NCBI GenBank assembly: GCA_007124415.1
Contig: SLFE01000216.1
Span: 1-6,484 of the forward strand
Source: Waddliaceae bacterium
GTDB lineage: Bacteria > Chlamydiota > Chlamydiia > Chlamydiales > SLFE01
DNA: 6,484 bases
Direction of reading: 5' to 3'
The translations under genes and the position numbers were made by a program. Under the pieces are notes generated by a model. The model saw only the letters and a program-made list of their open reading frames with translations. It searched no databases and was not told where the DNA came from. Each line of letters begins with the position of its first letter. Positions within the stretch are counted from its first letter, which is position 1. Positions 1-5,982 of the stretch are shown piece after piece.

Positions 1-837
1 GCTTGCAGTGCACTTGTAAGATAGCATTTGTCGAAGTTGGTAGTGGCCCGCTTCTGCCACTGACTTCCCATAACTCCTTGCTATTCCTTTAATATTGTCC
101 TTGCTAAAAACAATTGTTTTGTTTTCTTCCACCAGTTTTCTGGACAATTTATGGTTATCGTCTTTACGACGGTTTTTTATTCGTTCTTGAAGTCTTGATG
201 TTAGTTTTTTCCTTTTTCCACGTTGTGCTTTAGCCAACCGTTTCTCTGACTTTTGCAGCTGTTTGGGTTTATCTAACTTCTCTCCTGAAGAAAGTGTAAG
301 AGTCGACTTATAACCAGGGTCGATCCCCACAACACCATCCGATTCTGATGGTATCGTTTTAACAGCAGCTTCGATAAACAAGCATAAATACCAACCAGAA
401 GCCCTTCGCACAATTCTTCCGCATTTAATCTTCCCTTCGGGAACATCTTGTTTGTGAAACCTCAATATGCCCAATCCTGGAATCTTAATATGAACACCAT
501 CAGGACGGCGAATAGGATCAGGAAAGGGAATCGAGTTTAGGCGATTTCTTATCCCTTTGAGTCTTGGCTTTTTTGCAAGTTTTTTAAAACATCTCTTCCA
601 AGACTCCCATGCGACAATCAACATTCCTTGCAAAGTGTGTGATGGAATTCCTAATTTCTTTCCGTGATTCGCCAATAGGTTTTGGAATTCCTTCTTTGAA
701 TAGTAAATCCCATCTTTGCCATCTAATTCGATTTTTCGTATCGCCCAATTCCAAACACGAGTCAAAACCAAAAGCCATTCGTTAAAAACGATTTCTTGTT
801 TTGGTTTTACTCTAAGTTTTAATTGAACTTGAATCAT
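1..837 (-). CDS. tnpB: TnpB-family protein (IS605 OrfB), partial, non-canonical RuvC-II
   Basis: The frame is open for 279 codons from ATG at 837-835 to the window edge; full TnpB proteins are usually about 370-410 residues, so the C-terminal zinc-finger and RuvC-III part is missing only because the window ends. TnpB proteins are RNA-guided DNA nucleases encoded in IS200/IS605 elements. Visible features are an OrfB N-terminal region ending near PGLGILRF (residues 120-127), RuvC-I GIDPGYKSTLTLS (171-183, catalytic Asp173), a Lys/Arg-rich helical stretch (about 195-240), and the RuvC-II region IVFSKDNIKGIA (242-253) followed by GHYQLRQMLSYK (264-275). In the usual IVxEDLNIKGM motif the catalytic Glu would sit at residue 245, which here is Ser. 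The enzyme is therefore either inactive or belongs to a group with a relocated Glu further downstream. The start overlaps the tnpA stop by ATGA, implying translational coupling. Family assignment is firm; activity is unknown. Confidence 0.9.
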   Translation of the reverse strand, partial: MIQVQLKLRVKPKQEIVFNEWLLVLTRVWNWAIRKIELDGKDGIYYSKKEFQNLLANHGKKLGIPSHTLQGMLIVAWESWKRCFKKLAKKPRLKGIRNRLNSIPFPDPIRRPDGVHIKIPGLGILRFHKQDVPEGKIKCGRIVRRASGWYLCLFIEAAVKTIPSESDGVVGIDPGYKSTLTLSSGEKLDKPKQLQKSEKRLAKAQRGKRKKLTSRLQERIKNRRKDDNHKLSRKLVEENKTIVFSKDNIKGIARSYGKSVAEAGHYQLRQMLSYKCTAS

Positions 838-1235
838 ACCGCTTTTTGATTCTCCACATATTGTTTAATTACGCTTAAAGGGGCTCCTCCTACTGTGGAC
901 ACAAAATAAGAGTTTGTCCACAAAGTAGGAAGACGAGAACGAAGATGCGGAAAATTCAGTCTTAGAGCTCTTGAGCTTTTGCCTTTGATCTCTTTAATCA
1001 ATTTGTGGATGCCGTATTGAGGGTCAACCTCTACGAGAAGATGGACGTGATCGGGCATTAATTCTAAAGCGAGTATATCGCACTTTCTTAAGTGACAAAT
1101 ATTTTCGATGATCGCTTTAAGTTCTTTTTGGACTAAATCGTTTAGCACGCTCCGCCTATACTTGGGGCACCATACAACGTGATATTTGCAAGAATAGACA
1201 ACATTCCGATTTGATTTGTATTTAGCAATCGTCAT
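834..1235 (-). CDS. tnpA: IS200/IS605 transposase TnpA (Y1 HUH family)
   Basis: This single-strand DNA transposase nicks and joins the element's ends through a 5'-phosphotyrosine intermediate. From the ATG at 1235 it has 133 residues, which is normal for the family. Visible motifs are an N-terminal strand NVVYSCKYHVVWCPKYRR (residues 11-28), the HUH motif PDHVHLLVEV with His63 and His65 that bind the divalent metal, the SYFVSTVGGAPL segment (109-120), and the C-terminal SVIKQYVENQ with the candidate nucleophile Tyr126. All catalytic elements are present and the frame is uninterrupted, so the gene looks intact. Start choice: ATGs at 1289 and 1244 are in frame upstream. The 1289 ATG lies inside the left-end hairpin, and the 1244 ATG overlaps a possible -10 box. 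The 1235 start begins MTIAKYKSNRN, as relatives do. No Shine-Dalgarno sequence precedes any of them. The stop overlaps the tnpB start. Confidence 0.93.
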   Translation of the reverse strand: MTIAKYKSNRNVVYSCKYHVVWCPKYRRSVLNDLVQKELKAIIENICHLRKCDILALELMPDHVHLLVEVDPQYGIHKLIKEIKGKSSRALRLNFPHLRSRLPTLWTNSYFVSTVGGAPLSVIKQYVENQKAV

Positions 1236-1242
1236 GCAAGAC

Positions 1243-1272
1243 ATTATATAGAGGCAACCAATATAATGTAAG
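1243..1272 (-). promoter_or_regulatory. possible tnpA promoter inside the left end
   Basis: On the minus strand a perfect TATAAT (1248-1243) lies 18 bases downstream of CTTACA (1272-1267, four of six matches to TTGACA). Transcription would begin around 1236, immediately at the ATG at 1235, giving an almost leaderless tnpA mRNA. This agrees with the absence of a Shine-Dalgarno sequence, but the region is AT-rich and a chance match is possible. Confidence 0.3.
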
Positions 1273-1283
1273 TCGCTCCTTGA

Positions 1284-1304
1284 CCCCATGACTGAAGTCA
1301 GGGG
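1284..1304 (-). repeat. IS200/IS605 left-end hairpin with bulged T
   Basis: On the minus strand this reads CCCC-TGAC-TTCA-GTCA-T-GGGG. It forms an eight-pair stem with a four-base TTCA loop and a single unpaired T on the 3' side. In IS608-type elements TnpA recognises exactly such subterminal hairpins through an extrahelical T, with the cleavage site a short distance 5' of the hairpin. It lies directly upstream of tnpA on the side expected for the left end. The matching right-end hairpin would be left of the window. Confidence 0.82.
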
Positions 1305-1306
1305 AT

Positions 1307-1338
1307 TGCGTCGTAGAAGCCATTCAAGTGACGACGCA
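1307..1338. repeat. 8-base inverted repeat at the IS/host-gene junction
   Basis: TGCGTCGT at 1307-1314 is the exact reverse complement of ACGACGCA at 1331-1338, with 16 bases between. One arm lies at the tip of the insertion element, and the other codes for part of VTTH in the interrupted gene remnant. It could be an accidental match or part of how the insertion point was chosen. Confidence 0.4.
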
Positions 1339-1507
1339 CCTCTCTGATGAAGAAGTAAAAAAACGAAAAATCAATGGACTTATCGAAGCGATGAAGGCTT
1401 ATAATCTACAAGAAGGGTTAATCCTTACGGAAAACGAGTAGGACACAATTGAAATTGACGGGTTTCTCATTAGAGTTGCTCCTATTTGGAAGTGGCTTTT
1501 GGTCTAA
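1307..1507 (+). pseudogene. C-terminal remnant of an AAA/DUF4143-type ATPase gene
   Basis: One plus-strand frame reads VVEAIQVTTHLSDEEVKKR (from about 1310), then NGLIEAMKAYNLQEGLILTENE, a TAG at 1439-1441, then DTIEIDGFLIRVAPIWKWLLV and TAA at 1505-1507. This matches, from memory, the C-terminal end of AAA-type ATP-binding proteins with a DUF4143 domain, which finish with a pattern like AIQV...KRE-NGLLEAM...EGLILT...IEI-G--I-V-P-WKWLL. These proteins are widespread in bacteria and archaea and poorly understood. Three facts make it a relic: only the last 60 or so codons remain, the upstream part is replaced by the insertion element, and TAG stands where GAG (Glu) would keep the frame. The sequence after the TAG is still recognisable, so the decay is recent. 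The 5' part may lie on the other side of the element. Confidence 0.72.
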
Positions 1508-1527
1508 ATATGAGTAAATTTCTTTGT

Positions 1528-3729
1528 CTAATTACGGGATTCGGCCATTCTTTTGAGGGTCCGCAAGTCAAGCTTGCCGCTGCTTAAGACCGGCAGCTTG
1601 TCAATGGAAAAAAACTGATCCTTTCTAGGAATGAACAGGTTCGGCAGGCCGTTATCGGAAACTTTTCTGATCAGATCTTTGACAAGCTTCTGGTCGTATG
1701 TATGAAAAACGACGAGCCGCTCCCCTTTCCTTCTGTCGGGCACAGACGTCACGGCAAAAGCCTGCGGCTCGAGGTCGGCCGCCTCGTGCAGCGCCTCTTC
1801 GATTTTCCAGTGAGGTATCATCTCGCCGCCGATTTTGCTGAACCTCGATATTCTGTCAGTAATGTGCAAGTATCCGTCCTGGTCGATAAAGCCGATATCG
1901 CCTGTCACATACCAGCCGTCCCGCATTACCTGATCGGTCAGATCGTCGCGGTGCAAATAGCCTTTCATGACATTGGGCCCTTTGACAAGGATCATTCCCG
2001 GAATTTCATATGGGAGGTCGTCGAATGTTTCCGGATCGACAGCTTTCACCATAACGCCGGGAAGGGGCGGGCCGACAGTTCCGGGGATGAAGCCGCAAGG
2101 ATAGGAGATATCGCTTCGGCAGTCCAATATATTGGTTGAGACAACAGGGCTGCACTCGGAGGTGCCGAAGCCCTCGATGGGAACGATATTGAACTTTTCC
2201 TCAAAAGCGTCGGCCAGCAGCCTCGGCATCCTTTCGGCGCCTGTCAGGACGCAGCGGACAAAGCGGAGCTTTTCGGGAGGCACTTTTTTCAGATAACCTC
2301 TCAAAAAGGTAGGGGTGCTGATGATGATGCTGATTTTAAACCGTTCGGCAAGCTCGCCGATCTTGTTGTAATCCAACGGATTCGGATGAAGGATCATGGT
2401 CAGGTCGTAGTTCAGTCCCAGCCAGAGGAGCATATAACCGAAAGCATGGAAGAAAGGAAGTATAGCCAGAGCGCTGAGATTGCCGTCGTCGCTTAAGACC
2501 GCCTGGGAAATGGCGTCGGCGTTGGAGCCGACATTGAAATGGGTTAAAACCACCCCTTTTGGTTCGCCTGTCGAGCCGCTCGTGAAAATAACCGTGAGCG
2601 TATCGTCTGCTTTGATTTTTTTCTTGGCGCCGCAAGCTTTTTCCAGCAACCGAACGGGGGCGGTAAGAGCAAGAAGCATGGCGGTTAAACGATCGGTGAA
2701 ACCGATTGTTTTTTTTACGTCCTCAAGGTAGATGATCGCTAAGTGTTCGGGAAGCTCAAGGTCGATTTTTTCCAGAAACTTCCTGCTCGATACGACCGTC
2801 TTGATGTTGGCTTGATCGACTGCGGCAGCGATTCCCTCCGCTCCGGTCGAAAAATTCAAATTGACCACAGCGCGTCCGGAAAACGTCACCGCGGCGTTGG
2901 CCAAAACGGCGCCGCAGCATTGAGGAAGAAGAATTCCGACATATTCCTGACCCTCCCACTGTTTTTTCAGCTTCCGTCCGATCGCAATGGAACCTGTCAA
3001 GGTGCGAAAATAGGATACCGAGGGGGATGTCTCGTCGCCCATGGCTTTTTTAAACAGCTTTCTTCTTGTGTTGTAGACGAAAGTGTGATGCAGAGGTTTG
3101 ACCGACCGCTTCCGATCCATCCAGATCTTGTGGCCCAATTTCTGTATTTCCTGAATCACTTCGGAGGGATAAACCCTGCCGGCAAAAGGCTTGCCGAAAG
3201 CGATCTGCACAGGATGGGGAAACCTCCTTGCAACCTGCCTTCCCAGCTTGTCGTCAAAAAGCCCTCCCCACAAATTGTCGATATAAAGGGGAACGACGGG
3301 GCAGTCCCTCCCTGTCAAAATAAGCTCAAGGCTGCGGCGGAATGAAAGCATGGGACCGCACTGTCCCTCGTTCTCTTCCGGATAAAGGCAGACGATTTCA
3401 CCCTTGTCAAGGAGCGCGCCGGCCGCGCGCAGTTCTTTGAGCATCATTCCCGGATGAGCGGTTGTCTCAACAGGAACGACTTTCAAAAAATCGGCAAAAG
3501 AGCGCATCCACCATCTCTTGCTAAGATGCTTGGGAATTAAGAAATGAATCGTGCGCCTTGTCTTCAGGGCAAGAAACAGCATATCCATCAACGACAGCCG
3601 GTTTGCAGCCAGTACCGCGGCCCCCTTTTTAGGAAAATTCGACGCCCCTTCGACGCGGACCTTGTAAAGCGTCCGGGATAAAATAAAAAATAACAATCCG
3701 ATCAATCGATGCATACCCCCATTATGCAT
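1528..3729 (-). CDS. aas: Aas-like fusion: acyltransferase domain plus acyl-ACP synthetase
   Basis: This 733-residue protein has the two-domain build and length of E. coli Aas (about 719). Aas re-acylates 2-acyl-glycerophosphoethanolamine at the inner membrane using fatty acid activated on ACP. Residues about 1-205 form a PlsC-like acyltransferase domain with an N-terminal hydrophobic segment (9-18), and PVVPLYIDNLWGGLF (144-158) is typical of this fusion family. Residues about 235-733 form an AMP-forming ligase: P-loop TSGSTGEPKG (383-392), GFGTSECSP (520-528), YVTGDIGFIDQDGYLHITDR (607-626, Asp611), SRFSKIGGEMIP (628-639), and the C-terminal SSGK with catalytic Lys719. The ligase looks fully active. 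The acyltransferase HX4D motif is NRLSLMD, with Arg44 in place of the catalytic His, and the FPEG block is YPEE (116-119), so transferase activity is doubtful. ATG 3729 and ATG 3714 are both possible starts, and neither has a well-placed Shine-Dalgarno sequence. Its role is membrane lipid remodelling or fatty acid scavenging. Confidence 0.88.
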   Translation of the reverse strand: MHNGGMHRLIGLLFFILSRTLYKVRVEGASNFPKKGAAVLAANRLSLMDMLFLALKTRRTIHFLIPKHLSKRWWMRSFADFLKVVPVETTAHPGMMLKELRAAGALLDKGEIVCLYPEENEGQCGPMLSFRRSLELILTGRDCPVVPLYIDNLWGGLFDDKLGRQVARRFPHPVQIAFGKPFAGRVYPSEVIQEIQKLGHKIWMDRKRSVKPLHHTFVYNTRRKLFKKAMGDETSPSVSYFRTLTGSIAIGRKLKKQWEGQEYVGILLPQCCGAVLANAAVTFSGRAVVNLNFSTGAEGIAAAVDQANIKTVVSSRKFLEKIDLELPEHLAIIYLEDVKKTIGFTDRLTAMLLALTAPVRLLEKACGAKKKIKADDTLTVIFTSGSTGEPKGVVLTHFNVGSNADAISQAVLSDDGNLSALAILPFFHAFGYMLLWLGLNYDLTMILHPNPLDYNKIGELAERFKISIIISTPTFLRGYLKKVPPEKLRFVRCVLTGAERMPRLLADAFEEKFNIVPIEGFGTSECSPVVSTNILDCRSDISYPCGFIPGTVGPPLPGVMVKAVDPETFDDLPYEIPGMILVKGPNVMKGYLHRDDLTDQVMRDGWYVTGDIGFIDQDGYLHITDRISRFSKIGGEMIPHWKIEEALHEAADLEPQAFAVTSVPDRRKGERLVVFHTYDQKLVKDLIRKVSDNGLPNLFIPRKDQFFSIDKLPVLSSGKLDLRTLKRMAESRN

Positions 3730-3761
3730 AAAAATAGGATTAAAAACTTCTCCAAAATTTC

Positions 3762-3771
3762 TTTACGTAAA
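3762..3771. promoter_or_regulatory. 10-base palindrome in the divergent intergenic region
   Basis: TTTACGTAAA is a perfect palindrome midway between the diverging aas-like gene and the transporter gene, three bases upstream of the candidate -35 box at 3774. Its position would suit an operator. A chance 10-base palindrome in about 100 bases is not rare, so this is only a candidate. Confidence 0.25.
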
Positions 3772-3773
3772 TA

Positions 3774-3804
3774 TGGACATTAATGAGCAAAACCGAAATA
3801 TTAT
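3774..3804 (+). promoter_or_regulatory. candidate promoter of the transporter/hydrolase operon
   Basis: TGGACA (3774-3779, five of six to TTGACA) and TATTAT (3799-3804, five of six to TATAAT) are separated by 19 bases, slightly longer than ideal. Transcription would begin near 3811, leaving a leader of about 27 bases that includes the ribosome binding site at 3828. It is the best sigma-70-like match upstream of the operon. Confidence 0.45.
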
Positions 3805-3827
3805 GACAGACAAAACAGTGCTTTGAC

Positions 3828-3831
3828 GGAG
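3828..3831 (+). promoter_or_regulatory. ribosome binding site that fixes the transporter start
   Basis: GGAG followed by six bases precedes the ATG at 3838. It selects that ATG over the in-frame TTG at 3823, which would place the GGAG inside the coding region and has no comparable site of its own. Confidence 0.7.
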
Positions 3832-3837
3832 CTGAAA

Positions 3838-4737
3838 ATGCAGGGTGTGAGAATTCCACCGACTTTATGCGGATTGCTGGCTTTAATCTTTTGGTCTTTA
3901 ACGGCAATTGTCACAGTCGAACTCTACGAAATTCCCACATTTCAGATCCTTTTTTTTAATTTTTTAGCGGGATTTATCATCTCCTGCGTATGGACAACCG
4001 GAATGAAACAATGGAAAAATATCGCCGCAATCCCCGGCACCGTCTGGGTTGTCGGAATCCTGGGACTGTTTTGCAACCTCTCAGCCTATACGACAGCGTT
4101 TAAAATGGCTCCGGCCGCGCAGGTGGATCTGATCTACTATCTCTGGCCCCTGTTCACCATTTGTCTCACCAGCGTTTTTTCGGGGCAGAAGTTTTCGCCC
4201 AAATACATGATCGGCGCTGTATTAGGTTTTATGGGCGTTTTTTTTCTCATTTTCGGCGAGCACAATACAATCGGGCTTCCCCGGGAAAATATCATGGGCT
4301 ACGGATATGCGATTTTTGCCGCCCTGAGCTGGACGGGATACATCATTTTTTCCAGCCGCCATCCCGATGTCCCCCCTTATACGATCGGGCTCTGCTGCGG
4401 AATAGCGGCCCTCATGTCTCTGCTTTCCCATCGCATTTTCGAATCGCACGTCTCGATGACCCCGAACCATTGGGGGCTGCTGCTGTTTTTAGGAAGCTGC
4501 ATCACCGGAACATCTTTCGCATTATGGGACTACGGGGTCAAGAAAGGCAACGTCCGGCTTTTGAGCGTCCTTTCCTACTTCACGCCTCTCTGGTCGATTT
4601 TTTTTCTTGTGATGAAAAATCGCGCCCAAGCTTCAATTTATCTACTGATCTCAACGCTGCTCGTTGTTGCGGGAAGCGCTTTTACATTAATGCATGAATA
4701 CAAAACATTCGGAGCAAGAGCCAAGGAACAAATATGA
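3838..4737 (+). CDS. EamA/DMT-superfamily transporter, YddG-like
   Basis: This is a 299-residue inner-membrane protein with about ten hydrophobic helices (roughly residues 10-27, 33-53, 69-87, 95-114, 122-140, 152-171, 182-197, 212-230, 241-259, 264-283), the duplicated 5+5 EamA layout of drug/metabolite transporters. Sequence marks include AQVDLIYYLWPLFT (94-107) at the end of the first repeat and FALWDYGVKKGNVRLLSVLSYFTPLWS (227-253) in the second. These resemble the YddG/aromatic amino acid exporter branch, in which NYLWPL and LWDxGxKxG motifs recur. Family members mostly export amino acids or related metabolites, though some import; the substrate here is unknown. Its stop overlaps the next gene's start by ATGA, so it is probably made together with the M24-fold hydrolase and may move that enzyme's substrate or product. 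The start is chosen from the GGAG at 3828-3831. No key region is missing. Confidence 0.87.
   Translation: MQGVRIPPTLCGLLALIFWSLTAIVTVELYEIPTFQILFFNFLAGFIISCVWTTGMKQWKNIAAIPGTVWVVGILGLFCNLSAYTTAFKMAPAAQVDLIYYLWPLFTICLTSVFSGQKFSPKYMIGAVLGFMGVFFLIFGEHNTIGLPRENIMGYGYAIFAALSWTGYIIFSSRHPDVPPYTIGLCCGIAALMSLLSHRIFESHVSMTPNHWGLLLFLGSCITGTSFALWDYGVKKGNVRLLSVLSYFTPLWSIFFLVMKNRAQASIYLLISTLLVVAGSAFTLMHEYKTFGARAKEQI
4723..4727 (+). promoter_or_regulatory. ribosome binding site of the M24-fold hydrolase gene
   Basis: AAGGA followed by six bases precedes the ATG at 4734, inside the last codons of the transporter gene. It supports the ATGA-overlap start and translational coupling of the pair. Confidence 0.75.
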
Positions 4738-5891
4738 TCAATCTCAGACAACTAACCTTTACACCCCAGGAATATGAAAGGCGGGTCGACTCTCTCCGGC
4801 AGCGAATGAATGAAAGAAACCTCGACGCCGTCATGATCAACGACCCTGCCAACATTGCCTACTTGACAGGACACTTCACAACCGGCTACGGAACATTTCA
4901 AGCTCTCATCATCTCGCACGACCTTGCTTGGATGGTCACCCGCCTTCTCGAAGAATCGAACGTCATCACAAGAACGTGGGTGGATCTGACTCGTCCTTAT
5001 CTCGACACCCAGGACCCCTTGGAAGTGACGATCAACTCGTTTTCGGAATTCAATTTTCGAGGCAAAAGCCTGGGCATCGAAACGCGCTGCTTTTTTCTCC
5101 CGCAGCACTTTCAGCAGCAGATGAAAGAGTGCTGCTCGAATTTTACTATCGAAGACTGCACAGGCATTGTCGAACAGGGGCGGATCATCAAATCCGATCA
5201 AGAGCTTTCATTCATGCAGGATATCGCAGACATCACCCAAAAGTCCATGGTGGCAGGGCAGGAAGCTGTCGCCGCGGGGGCCAATGAAGACGACATCTCG
5301 GCAACCATCCACCACGCAATGTACAGGGCCGGCGGACAATATCCGGCGGTCGCCCCCTACATCACATCGGGGCCGAGAACGCTGATCGGACACGCGACAT
5401 GGGAAGGGAGGACCATAAAGGAAGGAGACTGCGTTTTCATCGAGCTGGCCGGTTGTAAAAAACGCTACCATACCGCCATGATGCGCACCCTTTTTGTGGG
5501 CGATCCTCCAAAGGAGCTTTTAATCGCCGAGAAGCTGGTCAAGGAAGCTCTTGCCGAATGCATGAAGGCTATGAAGCCCGGAGTCCCTGTTGAGGAGATA
5601 GACAAGCTCAGCCGCGAAATTCTTAGCAAAAACTCCATCAACGCGACGCAAATCACCCGTTCGGGATACTCGATAGGGATCGCCTTCGCCCCCAGCTGGG
5701 ACGAGGGGCACATACTCAGCCTAAGAGAGGGGGAAAAAACGCCCCTTGAGGAAAATATGACCTTCCACCTCATACCCTGGATTCAGCTTCCCGACCAATT
5801 TATGGTGATGGGGCTCTCCGAAACGGTTTACATCACCCCGGAAGGAGCCAAAAGCTTCTTCGATTTGGAACCAAAACTGATAGTGAAATAA
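4734..5891 (+). CDS. M24-fold (creatinase/ectoine hydrolase-like) hydrolase without metal ligands
   Basis: This 385-residue protein has the creatinase/Xaa-Pro peptidase layout: an N-terminal creatinase domain (about 10-140, with INDPANIAYLTGHF at 35-48) and a C-terminal pita-bread domain (about 155-385). The nearest known relative I recognise is ectoine hydrolase DoeA/EutD, from shared stretches such as TSGPRTLIGHATWEGR (211-226), FIELAGCKKRYHTAMMRT (235-252) and SGYSIGIAFAPSWDEGHILSL (310-330). All canonical M24 metal ligands are replaced: the first Asp is Glu237, the second Asp is Ala (HTAMMRT), the GHG His is Tyr312, and the two Glu are Ile347 and Ser362. This fits metal-independent members such as creatinase and EutD, where a Glu near position 237 may act directly. 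No deacetylase (doeB) or other ectoine gene is present, so the substrate is open; ectoine, another cyclic amidine or an N-substituted amino acid are possibilities. It is coupled to the upstream transporter by ATGA and AAGGA. Confidence 0.82.
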   Translation: MINLRQLTFTPQEYERRVDSLRQRMNERNLDAVMINDPANIAYLTGHFTTGYGTFQALIISHDLAWMVTRLLEESNVITRTWVDLTRPYLDTQDPLEVTINSFSEFNFRGKSLGIETRCFFLPQHFQQQMKECCSNFTIEDCTGIVEQGRIIKSDQELSFMQDIADITQKSMVAGQEAVAAGANEDDISATIHHAMYRAGGQYPAVAPYITSGPRTLIGHATWEGRTIKEGDCVFIELAGCKKRYHTAMMRTLFVGDPPKELLIAEKLVKEALAECMKAMKPGVPVEEIDKLSREILSKNSINATQITRSGYSIGIAFAPSWDEGHILSLREGEKTPLEENMTFHLIPWIQLPDQFMVMGLSETVYITPEGAKSFFDLEPKLIVK

Positions 5892-5982
5892 TTAATTAAT
5901 ATTGGTAAATTCTTTATATCATCTTAATTTTTATATATCAAAATAACTTTTAAATACATAAATTTAAAAATGAATAATAAAT

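Larger units (their letters stand above)
1..1310 (-). mobile_element. IS200/IS605-family insertion sequence, right end outside the window
   Basis: The element is defined by a Y1 HUH transposase gene (tnpA) and an overlapping tnpB in the same minus-strand direction, preceded by a left-end hairpin with a bulged T at 1284-1304. These are the hallmarks of the IS605-type arrangement of IS200/IS605 elements, which move as single-stranded DNA and leave no target duplication. The outer boundary is uncertain. Coding sequence of an interrupted plus-strand gene is recognisable from about 1313 onward, so the tip probably lies at about 1305-1315. The tnpB 3' end, the right-end hairpin and any guide (omega/reRNA) segment lie left of position 1 and cannot be seen. 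Whether the element is still mobile cannot be judged from this half. Confidence 0.88.

Noticed and set aside
1236..1289. ATG at 1289 as the tnpA start, giving 151 residues.
   Set aside because: It lies in the left-end hairpin, the extra residues do not resemble TnpA N-termini, and no ribosome binding site precedes it.
2743..3345. A 200-codon plus-strand open frame inside the aas-like gene, with others at 1702-2139 and 2480-2731.
   Set aside because: They lie antisense to a gene with clear acyltransferase and ligase motifs, show no recognisable domain, and follow from its GC-rich codon use.
3823..3837. TTG at 3823 as the transporter start, adding five residues.
   Set aside because: The GGAG at 3828-3831 with six-base spacing points to the ATG at 3838.
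4161..4697. Plus-strand frame of 178 codons overlapping the transporter gene.
   Set aside because: It is in another frame of a well-supported ten-helix membrane protein, and its product is Arg/His/Phe-rich without a domain.
4752..5201. Minus-strand frame of 149 codons opposite the M24-fold hydrolase gene.
   Set aside because: It is antisense to a convincingly conserved protein and has no ribosome binding site or motif.
5889..5982. A possible terminator after the hydrolase gene, prompted by the palindrome TAATTAATTA and T-rich runs.
   Set aside because: There is no GC-containing stem followed by a T tract; the region is simply AT-rich and the palindrome is too weak to terminate.
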